The notes: generated by a model not told the origin, from the letters alone. Counted from the stretch's first letter, positions 1 through 7,528 are shown. The stretch is DNA of 11,500 bases from Candidatus Saccharimonadia bacterium (GCA_023257055.1 JALRDG010000041.1:1-11500), one strand, 5' to 3'. Made by a program: numbers and translations.

Positions 1-1
1 G

Positions 2-2851
2 GTGCCGTTGTTAATTCACTTGCCGCCGCAGAGTGAAGATCTTGAAAGTTCTGGGCGTGACGAGCGCGACCTTACGGAAGAGGTAATCTCGCAAGCGCAG
101 GTAATGTATAACATCATTGCAAGTACTGCCACCAAGGGGCTGAAGAGTAAGATTTATGGTCAGCGCCATATCTCATTTGAAATTGTCGCTCATGAGGGGC
201 TTGTTCATTATTATGTGGTTGTGCCAATAGTACTGATCGAAGTGGTGCGACAGGCTGTCGCGGCGGCGTATCCGTCAGCGCGACTCGAAGAGGTTAAGGA
301 GCACAATGTCTTTAGCAAGGTTGGAAAGATGAGTGGTGTTTTCGGAGGAGAATTCACGCTGCGAAAATCATATGTTCACCCAATCGCCACATATCAGGAA
401 TCAAAGCGTGATGCATCGCGAGCGCTTCTTAACTCATTGGCGGCTGCGACTCGAGAAGACGGCATCGCCATCCAGTTACTTGTACGGCCAGCGCCTGAAG
501 GTTGGACAAAGAATTCTATTAATTCTGCCAATCAAATTAAAAAAGATAAGGGCACGAAAAAATCTGGTCCGTTGGGTGTTGCGGCATCGAAGGATTTGAT
601 GGCAGCTTTATGGAAAGCGCCAGAGAGTGGTGATGACGCAAAGCCGGAAGATAAGCAGCTGACATCACTTGAACAGCAAACGGTCGAGGCAATTGAAGAC
701 AAGACGCGCTACCCTGGCTACGAAGTACTGGTTCGTGTTGTGGCGTCCTCAAATACGGCCTCGCGAGCGCAAGGGTTGCTGAAAAACGTCGTTGCTGCCT
801 TTGCGCTGTTTGACTCACCGACAAACAATGGATTTAAGTTTACGGTGTCAAAAGATCTACAAGAGCTGGTCACAGCATATATTTTTCGCTTCTTCCCACA
901 GGGAGTACGGTCAAATATCTTAAATAGCGTCGAATTGGCAACGCTATTCCACTTGCCGACGCAAAAGAATATTCCGTCGTCACAAGTACAACGACAGTTG
1001 GCAAAGCAAGTTGATGGACCGACGCAGGTGCTGAACGAAGGATTCCTGCTTGGCTATAACGAATTCCGCGGCGTAAAGAAGCAGATCCGCTTGAGTACGA
1101 ACGACCGACGACGACATACATATATTATTGGACAGACCGGTACAGGTAAGTCAAAGTTGCTGGAGAATCTTGCTTTTCAAGATATGATGGATGGCAAGGG
1201 ATTTGCATTCATCGATCCGCATGGCGATTCAGCTGAAGAGTTGTTGGGCATGGTGCCAAAGGAGCGTGTTGAGGACGTTATTTATTTCAGTCCGGGCGAC
1301 ATGGAAAATCCAGTTGGCCTGAACCTATTCGAATTTGAGAACCAGGACCAGCGGGACTTCTTGATTCAAGAAACTATCGCCATGTTGTATCGACTTTATG
1401 ACCCAGGACATACTGGTATTATTGGTCCACGATACGAACACTGGTTCCGTAATGCTGCACTGACAATCATGAGCGACCCGAACGGCTCCACTTTTATTGA
1501 TGTGCCACAAGTATTTAACGACCAGTCATTTACTGATGAGAAATTAAAATATGTCACCGATCGAACAGTGCTTGATTTTTGGAATAAAGAAATGGCACAG
1601 ACATCTGAGGCAAATAAGTCAGAGGTGCTCGGCTGGTTCGTTAGTAAGTTTGGCGCTTTCTTAAGTAACGAGATGATGCGTAATATTATCGGCCAGACGA
1701 AATCAGGCTTTGACTTGCGCGAAATTATGGATAACAAAAAGATTCTTTTGGTGAATCTTTCAAAGGGTCGTACCGGTGAGCTGAACTCACAGCTACTTGG
1801 TATGATATTCGTTATGAAGTTTCAAGCGGCCGCCATGGGGCGAGCTGACATGCCTGAGGATCAGCGACAGGATTTCGCACTCTATGTTGACGAGTTCCAG
1901 AACTTTGCGACCGATAGTTTTGAGTCTATTCTATCCGAAGCTCGAAAGTACCGTTTGAATCTTATTCTAGCTAACCAGTTTATGACTCAGTTGACCGACA
2001 AAATCCGTGAAGCAATTATTGGTAACGTCGGAACGATCATCAGTGGTCGTATCGGCGTGACGGATGCGGAAATTTTGCAGAAAGTCTTTACGCCGACGTT
2101 TGACGCTGAAGACTTAACAAAGCTCCCGAACTACCAGACGGTTGCTGTGGCGCAGATTCAAGGTACGCCATCGGCACCGTTTAGTATGTCGCTGATTCCG
2201 CCAATGGGGAAGTCAAACCCACAGTTGCGCGACGCGCTAAAGAAATTATCTGCGGCGAAATACGGTAAGCCACGAGCTGAAATCGAAAAGGAAATCTTCG
2301 CACGGTTAGGTGCTGGGGATGCAGCCAAAAAGGCAAAGCTTGATGCGTTAAAGAAAGCACAGCGCGATCGCTACGCCTCCTTGCAGACGCCTGGCGCTAA
2401 GCCGCCGGTAGGAGGGCAGCCAGCTGGTGTGCCTGGCAAAGCTGGCGGGTCGTCGTTCCTTGATGAATGGCTTGCTAAGCGACAGCAGATGCAGGCTGGT
2501 GGTCATGGTGCACAGGGAAATGCCAGTAGCGCCTCTTCGGCGCCGCCACTGGCGCCAGCGGCGCCTAAGCCGGCTTCAGTGGGTGCATTTGGCCCTTCGT
2601 CACCGGTAGTACCGTCTCAGCAGCCCCAGTCACGTCCAATCATGCCGCCCGCCGTTCCAAGCCAACCTATGGTTACAAGCAGTAGTCTATCGGCCACTCC
2701 ATCACCGCGACCTCAAATGACAGATGTCCGTCCGTTTGGATCGGCGACAGCACCAGTACAAGAGGTAGCTTCGGGCGATCAACGTCTGCAGTTGCGCGGC
2801 CAGGACGGCGTCTTGCCGGCAGCAGATGAAATATCCATTAAGCTTCGTTAA
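2..2851 (+). CDS. VirD4/TraG-like type IV secretion-type ATPase (5' partial)
   Basis: This is a P-loop motor ATPase of the VirD4/TraG/HerA superfamily, which couples ATP hydrolysis to moving DNA (or protein-DNA complexes) at the membrane. Counting from the first codon in the window, an N-terminal region of about 330 residues resembles the uncharacterised domain that precedes the ATPase in many CPR homologues. Walker A GQTGTGKS is at 377-384, followed by the strand motif FIDPHGD. Walker B LYVDE is at about 627-631 (D630, E631), and the ANQ segment typical of TraG/VirD4 lies about 30 residues later. From about residue 791 the protein is rich in Pro, Ala, Ser and Gln and probably disordered, apart from a short conserved-looking island FLDEWLAKRQ (819-828). 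Homologues as I recall them start with one or two membrane helices, absent here. The GTG at position 2 is therefore probably an internal Val, and the true start lies upstream. Substrate and partners are unknown; no other type IV secretion gene is in the window. Family assignment is firm, function is inferred. Confidence 0.88.
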   Translation: MPLLIHLPPQSEDLESSGRDERDLTEEVISQAQVMYNIIASTATKGLKSKIYGQRHISFEIVAHEGLVHYYVVVPIVLIEVVRQAVAAAYPSARLEEVKEHNVFSKVGKMSGVFGGEFTLRKSYVHPIATYQESKRDASRALLNSLAAATREDGIAIQLLVRPAPEGWTKNSINSANQIKKDKGTKKSGPLGVAASKDLMAALWKAPESGDDAKPEDKQLTSLEQQTVEAIEDKTRYPGYEVLVRVVASSNTASRAQGLLKNVVAAFALFDSPTNNGFKFTVSKDLQELVTAYIFRFFPQGVRSNILNSVELATLFHLPTQKNIPSSQVQRQLAKQVDGPTQVLNEGFLLGYNEFRGVKKQIRLSTNDRRRHTYIIGQTGTGKSKLLENLAFQDMMDGKGFAFIDPHGDSAEELLGMVPKERVEDVIYFSPGDMENPVGLNLFEFENQDQRDFLIQETIAMLYRLYDPGHTGIIGPRYEHWFRNAALTIMSDPNGSTFIDVPQVFNDQSFTDEKLKYVTDRTVLDFWNKEMAQTSEANKSEVLGWFVSKFGAFLSNEMMRNIIGQTKSGFDLREIMDNKKILLVNLSKGRTGELNSQLLGMIFVMKFQAAAMGRADMPEDQRQDFALYVDEFQNFATDSFESILSEARKYRLNLILANQFMTQLTDKIREAIIGNVGTIISGRIGVTDAEILQKVFTPTFDAEDLTKLPNYQTVAVAQIQGTPSAPFSMSLIPPMGKSNPQLRDALKKLSAAKYGKPRAEIEKEIFARLGAGDAAKKAKLDALKKAQRDRYASLQTPGAKPPVGGQPAGVPGKAGGSSFLDEWLAKRQQMQAGGHGAQGNASSASSAPPLAPAAPKPASVGAFGPSSPVVPSQQPQSRPIMPPAVPSQPMVTSSSLSATPSPRPQMTDVRPFGSATAPVQEVASGDQRLQLRGQDGVLPAADEISIKLR

Positions 2852-2883
2852 GGTATAGTAGTATTACCAGAGAGATATAATAA

Positions 2884-2912
2884 ATGCCCCTTAGTGCTAT
2901 GCTAAGGGGTAT
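2884..2912. terminator. Hairpin terminator between convergent genes
   Basis: An 8-bp perfect stem (CCCCTTAG at 2887-2894 with CTAAGGGG at 2902-2909) encloses a 7-nt loop. One G-T and two A-T pairs extend it to about 11 bp. It lies 32 bases past the ATPase stop and 23 bases past the stop of the minus-strand gene, so it can serve both transcripts. Read on the minus strand it is followed by a U-rich stretch (CAUUUAUUAUAU). On the plus strand the tail is A/U-rich but without a real U-run, so termination may be stronger for the minus-strand operon. Confidence 0.7.
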
Positions 2913-2935
2913 AAATAATGGGGCGATAGTACGGG

Positions 2936-3511
2936 CTATGGACGACCGGTAATCATCATGCGAAGGTAATCATAGAGCATACCGATTGCCCAGCCAAGGA
3001 TGAAGGAGCCAATTGTTTCAAATCCCGAGAGGCTATAGCCAATATTCTTGGCGAGCAGGTAAACAGCAGTCGTTAAGAGAAAGGCGCAAATCGATCCGGC
3101 CAGTATGGCGTTCGGGCGGGCGACTGTTGCACCGACGACTTCGCTCGTCTTTTCGATTATAGGGGCATGGATAACCTTACTAAAAGCTCGGCTGGTAGGT
3201 GCCATTGTGCGCTGTACGGATTTCATTCGTTGATTGAATTCACGATTTTGCTCCGTTTTGGATATTCGGGTGCGATGCGGTGCTGCCGGTTCGCTTGGCC
3301 GTTTCTTTTCGGCGCCGCCTTTTTCGACAGACACGGCCGACTCAAGTGCTTCAACGCGCGCGCGTTCGGCTTTCTTTTCGGCGCTCTCTACGTTATTTTC
3401 AACCGAGCGCTCCATGCGGTTTTGGAGTTTTTCAAGCTGCTCGCCAGCCTTTTCGGCGGCTTCGACGCCAAGCTCGCCGTTTGATGGTAGTTGTTCGGGT
3501 GATGTACTCAT
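2936..3511 (-). CDS. Coiled-coil protein with two C-terminal membrane helices, unknown function
   Basis: I do not recognise a characterised family, although the C-terminal half resembles conserved hypothetical membrane proteins of Saccharibacteria as I remember them. Residues 1-70 are highly charged (Glu, Lys, Arg, Ala) and look like a long helix or coiled coil. Residues 70-133 are basic and polar. Two hydrophobic segments follow at about 134-153 and 163-181, separated by a short loop, then a short tail ending TGRP. There is no signal peptide, so the coiled-coil part is probably cytoplasmic with the C-terminus forming a helical hairpin in the membrane. The ATG is preceded by AGGAG with 7 nt spacing. 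That Shine-Dalgarno overlaps the TAG stop of the upstream surface-protein gene, 10 nt away, so the two are almost certainly co-transcribed and probably translationally coupled. A membrane scaffold or partner for the surface protein is possible but only an inference from context. Confidence 0.8.
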   Translation of the reverse strand: MSTSPEQLPSNGELGVEAAEKAGEQLEKLQNRMERSVENNVESAEKKAERARVEALESAVSVEKGGAEKKRPSEPAAPHRTRISKTEQNREFNQRMKSVQRTMAPTSRAFSKVIHAPIIEKTSEVVGATVARPNAILAGSICAFLLTTAVYLLAKNIGYSLSGFETIGSFILGWAIGMLYDYLRMMITGRP

Positions 3512-3518
3512 GACACGT

Positions 3519-3523
3519 CTCCT
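3519..3523 (-). promoter_or_regulatory. Shine-Dalgarno overlapping the upstream stop codon
   Basis: On the minus strand the sequence TAGGAG combines the TAG stop of the surface-protein gene (3524-3522) with an AGGAG ribosome-binding site (3523-3519) for the next gene, whose ATG begins 7 nt further on. This fixes the start of the 191-residue protein and suggests that ribosomes finishing the first gene re-initiate on the second. Confidence 0.75.
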
Positions 3524-5387
3524 ATATTGTTCCGGCGTTTAGATCGTGACGGATCAAGCGCACTTCTTTTTTAAGTTGTCGAGAGCGAAGATAGAAGTAG
3601 GTGACTATCGCAAGGACAGCTCCGGCGGCAATGAGGTTTGCACGTGTACCGGTGCGAGGTAGTTCTGAAATGACAGATTCAACGACCTTCTCAGGAGGGC
3701 ATTCCATGCTAACTGTGACCGTTTGACCAAAGACATTGGTGATTTTGCAGTCGTATGAATTGCGAGCGGATTCGTGGCGACTCGTAGTCGGAATCGTTTC
3801 CTTTACTTTTGCAGTTAGAATCTTTGTCGTTGATTCGTTCGGCTTGAGGCTAACTGCATCCCATTTGACAATAGACTGTGCTGACTGCACTAACGTTGCA
3901 TCGCTACGGAAGCTTCCGCCGCCGGTATGAATAATATCCGCATATTCGCGCATGTCAGTAATGTCATCCTCTGGCGTGAATGAGCCGGTATCCTTGCCGG
4001 TATTCTTGATTGTCATATGGAACTCTAGGACATCGCCTGGCTTGGCAGTGGTACCGTGGGCATTCTCGATACGCTGGGTTCGATTGGCAACGACTTTTGT
4101 AAGTTCAAACGTTGCCGTACAGTTAGCGTCTTTGTACCAAATTGTGGCATCATCGGCACATGGTTTGCAATCTGGGCTCGATTGCACTAACTCTGGATTA
4201 AGAGGGCAACGAGGCTCTGGACTGACGGTAAAGTTTTTTACGCATTGTGAGCCGGTACGTTCGCCAAGTGATGTATTTGCTACGACAGATATAGTGTAGG
4301 CCCCGTCTTTTGCAAATGTATAGTCGTGCGTATTTGTAAGTGATGTACTTGGAACAACTTTACGATACAGCTCTTTACCTGCCGTATCTTTGACGACGTA
4401 TGTGTAGCTACTGATAGTAGCGCCATTGCTGGCAGCTGCTCGCGATGTGAACGAAGCTTTTGTGCGACTGAGGCTTGCTACGCTGAGTGATGAACATTCG
4501 CTAATCGGAGCAGGTGAAACCAAGACGGCAACGGTACAGCCGGTACTTGTCTTTGTTCCGACACTTGTTGTAATTGCTACAGAGGTAGCGTAGGATCCAT
4601 CTTTAGTAAACTGATATTCAGCGTTAGCCGTTTTGGCACTTGTCGTGACGTTCTTTGTTGTGACAATCGCACCGTTCTTGTCGCGTACAGTAAAGGTGTA
4701 TGCGCTAACAGTGGCACCGTTGTCCGCTTTTGCTGTAGCCGTAAATCGGTAGGTATTACGACTTAATGGTACGGCGGTAAGACCGGTGCAGCTGGCTGTC
4801 GGCTGAACTGGAGCTGGCGGCATATCAACGTAAAGAACGTTGCCGCAATACAGCATAATTGCGAACCATTTTCCGTCAACGGCACGCTTGCCGACAAGAG
4901 CCTTTACCTTATAGGGCTTGTCCTGCCATGCACCGGTATAAATTGTCGAATTTGTACCGGGAATTTTGACTGCCCAGCGACTAGAGACACCGTAGTTTGT
5001 GCGACCCGTGAATTTAATTTTTCCACCGAAGTCATTAGTGTTTACATAGCCTTCTGATGAATTCTGGATATCTTGTCGAGTGACGCCGAAATGACTATAG
5101 ATCTGTTTGATATCGGTGTGGCCAGCACTGTCGCGACCGGCATCATAGACACGAAGTAGCTCGGCCTTATTTGCAAGGCTTTGGTAGACAATTGAATCTG
5201 AACTGGCGGCGTTAGCGGATTCCGGTGGCGAGAAAAGGGCAAACGATTGAACGACGAGTGCTAACGCAGTGAAAATGAGTCCCATGCGACGAGTGACTTC
5301 TTCTTTCCGGAGCCGTTTGGCGTAAAATCCAAGCTGACCGACCAATGCGGGGCTAAAGGATAGATTGCCGACTAATTTTCGAAACAT
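3522..5387 (-). CDS. Secreted LPXTG-like surface protein with Ig-like repeats and a DUF11-like domain
   Basis: This is a predicted cell-surface protein of 621 residues. It begins with an unusually long basic leader (residues 1-35, including FYAKRLRKEE), then a hydrophobic core at about 36-52 and a plausible signal-peptidase site after SANA (residue 60). Residues 60-195 form an N-terminal domain of unknown fold. Two similar modules of about 90 residues follow (200-290 and 298-390), each beginning with Cys and holding a second Cys near its end (C200/C284, C298/C382), consistent with disulfide-closed Ig- or PKD-like beta domains. A Cys-rich linker (about 394-423) leads to a DUF11-like beta domain (about 425-565). 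The C-terminus has LPRTG (576-580), a hydrophobic helix (584-600) and a positively charged tail, the arrangement of a sortase substrate, although the tail of about 20 residues is longer than usual. The start is supported by AAGGCAG about 6-8 nt upstream. Adhesion to a host cell or envelope structure is plausible but inferred. It is first in a two-gene unit. Confidence 0.85.
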   Translation of the reverse strand: MFRKLVGNLSFSPALVGQLGFYAKRLRKEEVTRRMGLIFTALALVVQSFALFSPPESANAASSDSIVYQSLANKAELLRVYDAGRDSAGHTDIKQIYSHFGVTRQDIQNSSEGYVNTNDFGGKIKFTGRTNYGVSSRWAVKIPGTNSTIYTGAWQDKPYKVKALVGKRAVDGKWFAIMLYCGNVLYVDMPPAPVQPTASCTGLTAVPLSRNTYRFTATAKADNGATVSAYTFTVRDKNGAIVTTKNVTTSAKTANAEYQFTKDGSYATSVAITTSVGTKTSTGCTVAVLVSPAPISECSSLSVASLSRTKASFTSRAAASNGATISSYTYVVKDTAGKELYRKVVPSTSLTNTHDYTFAKDGAYTISVVANTSLGERTGSQCVKNFTVSPEPRCPLNPELVQSSPDCKPCADDATIWYKDANCTATFELTKVVANRTQRIENAHGTTAKPGDVLEFHMTIKNTGKDTGSFTPEDDITDMREYADIIHTGGGSFRSDATLVQSAQSIVKWDAVSLKPNESTTKILTAKVKETIPTTSRHESARNSYDCKITNVFGQTVTVSMECPPEKVVESVISELPRTGTRANLIAAGAVLAIVTYFYLRSRQLKKEVRLIRHDLNAGTI

Positions 5388-5454
5388 ATTGTCTGCCTTT
5401 TTGTTTGTTTTTTATATTTTAAACCTCTTGTACCGGAGTTTAGCATAAGAAATA
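5388..5454 (-). promoter_or_regulatory. A/T-rich 5' leader of the surface-protein operon
   Basis: Upstream of the surface-protein ATG the transcript would be A-rich (5398-5420), which commonly favours ribosome loading. It is preceded by a weak imperfect hairpin (AAACTC paired with GAGGTTT, 5421-5441). I found no convincing -35/-10 pair on this strand; TATGCT near 5445 is the best -10-like hexamer but lacks a well-spaced -35. The promoter presumably lies between here and about 5500. Confidence 0.3.
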
Positions 5455-5481
5455 TGTTCAATGCAATAGCTTGATTGAACA
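5455..5481. repeat. Perfect 8-bp inverted repeat in the divergent intergenic region (possible operator)
   Basis: TGTTCAAT (5455-5462) and ATTGAACA (5474-5481) are exact reverse complements separated by 11 bp, so the half-site centres are 19 bp apart, roughly two helical turns. The right arm overlaps the -35 hexamer of the gyrB promoter, and the element sits between two divergent genes. This is the geometry expected of a site for a dimeric helix-turn-helix regulator acting on gyrB, the surface-protein operon, or both. The regulator is not identifiable from this window. Confidence 0.5.
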
Positions 5482-5499
5482 GTATTTTTTCGGTATAAT
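5471..5499 (+). promoter_or_regulatory. gyrB promoter (sigma-70 type)
   Basis: TTGATT (5471-5476) and a consensus TATAAT (5494-5499) are separated by exactly 17 bp. Transcription would start near 5506 and leave a leader of about 37 nt before the gyrB ATG. No other hexamer pair of similar quality lies upstream of gyrB. The -35 is shared with one arm of the inverted repeat at 5455-5481, so repressor control is possible. Confidence 0.8.
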
Positions 5500-5542
5500 G
5501 AGAGAAATGTAAATAGCTGAAACGTCTGATAAGTGAGGGAAA

Positions 5543-7519
5543 ATGGCTAAAAAAGTAGATGACGGCTCTTATGATGGGTCGCAAATCCAGGTACTTGAGG
5601 GACTTGAACCCGTCCGTAAGCGCCCAGGAATGTATATCGGAAGCACGGGCTATGATGGCGTGCATCATCTTATTAAAGAGATTGCAGATAACTCGATTGA
5701 TGAAGCAATTGCTGGCTATGCAACGCGTGTTGACGTGCGAATTCTTGAGGATGGCGGCATTACGATTACTGACGATGGCCGTGGTATTCCGGTAGACAAG
5801 CATGCGAAAACGGGCCTCAGTACGCTTGAGACGGTTTTAACGGTACTGCACGCCGGCGGTAAATTCGGCGGTGGTGGATATAAGGTGTCATCCGGTCTTC
5901 ATGGCGTGGGTTCGAGTGTTGTTAATGCGCTTTCCACAAAAATGGTTGCCGAGGTGGTACAAAAAGGGCAATTATATCGTATCGAATTCGCACAAGGCGC
6001 TACCGTCAGTCCATTGAAGAAAGTTGGTAAGACTGATCGACCAACTGGCACGACCGTCACATTCTACCCGGATCCGACAATTTTCAAGGAAACAGTTACC
6101 TTTGATTACAAGTGGGTTGTCAACTACTTGCGACACCAGTCATACCTGACTAAAGGTATTTACACTTCCGTCTATGATGAGCGTACAAAGGAACGTCAGG
6201 CGTTTTACTTTGAGGGCGGAATTCGCAGTTACGTAAAGCACCTCAATATCGGCAAAGAGGTTGTTTCTGACAGTATTTTTTACGTCGAACGCCAAGTTGA
6301 GGATTCTATGGTAGAGGTCGCTGTTCAATACAACGATACCTATATCGAAACAGTGAAGCCGTTTGCTAATAACGTTTTGACACCCGATGGCGGTACGCAT
6401 CTTGTCGGTTTTCGTACAGCAATGACGCGTACGATTAATGACTACGCACGCAAAAACAGTCTGTTGAAAGAAAAAGAAGACAATCTGAGTGGCGATGATA
6501 TTCGCGAGGGCTTAACGGCAATTATTCTTGTTAAGTTGCCTGACCCGCAATTCGAAGGCCAGACGAAAAACAAGCTTGGTAACCCTGAAGTGCGTCGCTA
6601 TGTCGAGCAAGTAATGAACGAGTATTTCAGTTATTACCTGGAAGAGAATCCAGACGTGGCTAAAAAGATCGTAGGAAAGGCACTTTTGGCAGCACGAGCA
6701 CGTAAAGCTGCTCGCGCTGCGCGCGACAACGTTCTGAGAAAAGGTGCGCTTGACGGCATGGGGCTACCAGGCAAGCTATGGGACTGCTCAAGTAAAAGCC
6801 CGTCTGACAGTGAAATTTATATCGTTGAGGGTAATTCAGCTGCTGGTTCCGCTAAGGAAGGTCGCGATAACAAGACGCAGGCAATCTTGCCACTTCGTGG
6901 TAAGGTATTGAACACTGAACGTGCTCGGCTAGATAAAATGTTCGCCAATAAAGAAATTGTGGCCATGATCCAAGCATTTGGCGTGGGAATCGGCGACGCC
7001 TTCGACATCAACGGATTGCGTTACCATAAGATCGTTATTATGACCGATGCTGACGTTGATGGTAGCCATATCGCGACGTTACTTCTTACGTTTTTCTTCC
7101 GCTACATGAAAGAAATAGTCGAAGGTGGGTATATATATCTTGCCAAACCGCCGCTCTATAGCATTAATCGCGGTCAGAAAAAGCAATATGTTTACGATGA
7201 ATCAACGCTTGAGCGAGAGATCGACTCACTCATTGCTGACAGAAAAGCTAGAGGTGTGGCCATCGATGACACTGATGACCGCAATAAACAAGCTGGTATT
7301 ACAGTATCGCGCTTTAAGGGTCTGGGTGAGATGGACGCCGAGCAGCTTTGGGAGACGACCATGAATCCAGAAAACCGCGTGCTTATTCAGGTAAAGGTTG
7401 AGGACGCTGAGCGCGCCGACGCGGTATTCACAAAACTTATGGGCGACGACGTCAGCCTTCGCAAGAATTTCATTCAAGCCGAGGCAAAGAATGTAAAACT
7501 TGAAGAGTTAGATATTTAG
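5543..7519 (+). CDS. gyrB: DNA gyrase subunit B
   Basis: GyrB is the ATPase subunit of DNA gyrase; with GyrA it introduces negative supercoils. The GHKL ATPase domain shows E46 (general base), N50, D77 in DDGRGIP, the glycine-rich lid GLHGVG (118-123), and the QTK loop Q340-T341-K342 of the transducer domain. The TOPRIM domain has E429 and the metal-binding D502, D504 and D506 in TDADVDG. The C-terminal RFKGLGEM segment contacts GyrA. At 658 residues it is the compact form, without the roughly 165-residue insert of E. coli GyrB. The TOPRIM motif reads EGNSA instead of the usual EGDSA (N431, equivalent to E. coli D426). Q140 stands where E. coli has R136. The ATG is preceded by GAGG with 4 nt spacing and lies about 37 nt from the predicted transcription start. 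gyrA follows 9 nt after the stop. Gyrase rather than ParE is supported by the gyrA neighbour, which carries a GyrA box. Confidence 0.97.
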   Translation: MAKKVDDGSYDGSQIQVLEGLEPVRKRPGMYIGSTGYDGVHHLIKEIADNSIDEAIAGYATRVDVRILEDGGITITDDGRGIPVDKHAKTGLSTLETVLTVLHAGGKFGGGGYKVSSGLHGVGSSVVNALSTKMVAEVVQKGQLYRIEFAQGATVSPLKKVGKTDRPTGTTVTFYPDPTIFKETVTFDYKWVVNYLRHQSYLTKGIYTSVYDERTKERQAFYFEGGIRSYVKHLNIGKEVVSDSIFYVERQVEDSMVEVAVQYNDTYIETVKPFANNVLTPDGGTHLVGFRTAMTRTINDYARKNSLLKEKEDNLSGDDIREGLTAIILVKLPDPQFEGQTKNKLGNPEVRRYVEQVMNEYFSYYLEENPDVAKKIVGKALLAARARKAARAARDNVLRKGALDGMGLPGKLWDCSSKSPSDSEIYIVEGNSAAGSAKEGRDNKTQAILPLRGKVLNTERARLDKMFANKEIVAMIQAFGVGIGDAFDINGLRYHKIVIMTDADVDGSHIATLLLTFFFRYMKEIVEGGYIYLAKPPLYSINRGQKKQYVYDESTLEREIDSLIADRKARGVAIDDTDDRNKQAGITVSRFKGLGEMDAEQLWETTMNPENRVLIQVKVEDAERADAVFTKLMGDDVSLRKNFIQAEAKNVKLEELDI

Positions 7520-7522
7520 GGG
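7518..7522 (+). promoter_or_regulatory. gyrA Shine-Dalgarno overlapping the gyrB stop
   Basis: AGGGG begins inside the TAG stop of gyrB. It stands 6 nt before the ATG at 7529 but touches the in-frame TTG at 7523 directly, so it selects the ATG. The arrangement suggests coupled translation of GyrB and GyrA, which would help keep them at equal amounts. Confidence 0.7.
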
Positions 7523-7528
7523 TTGATA

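Noticed and set aside
2876..2881. TATAAT before the terminator hairpin as a promoter
   Set aside because: No -35 at suitable spacing, and it would only drive antisense transcription into the minus-strand operon.
3167..3542. Plus-strand open frames opposite the 191-residue gene
   Set aside because: Cys/Phe/Arg-rich shadows of the charged coiled-coil region; the minus-strand frame has a Shine-Dalgarno, membrane helices and operon context.
5455..5481. LexA/SOS box in the divergent intergenic region
   Set aside because: The GAACATA stretch on the minus strand lacks the matching GTTC half-site at the right spacing for a Gram-positive-type SOS box.
5372..5803. Minus-strand open frame of 143 codons over the gyrB start
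   Set aside because: It overlaps gyrB codons and the gyrB promoter, has no ribosome-binding site I can see, and its composition is that of an antisense shadow.
7523..7528. TTG at 7523 as the gyrA start
   Set aside because: The AGGGG ribosome-binding site would directly abut it; the ATG at 7529 has a proper 6-nt spacing.
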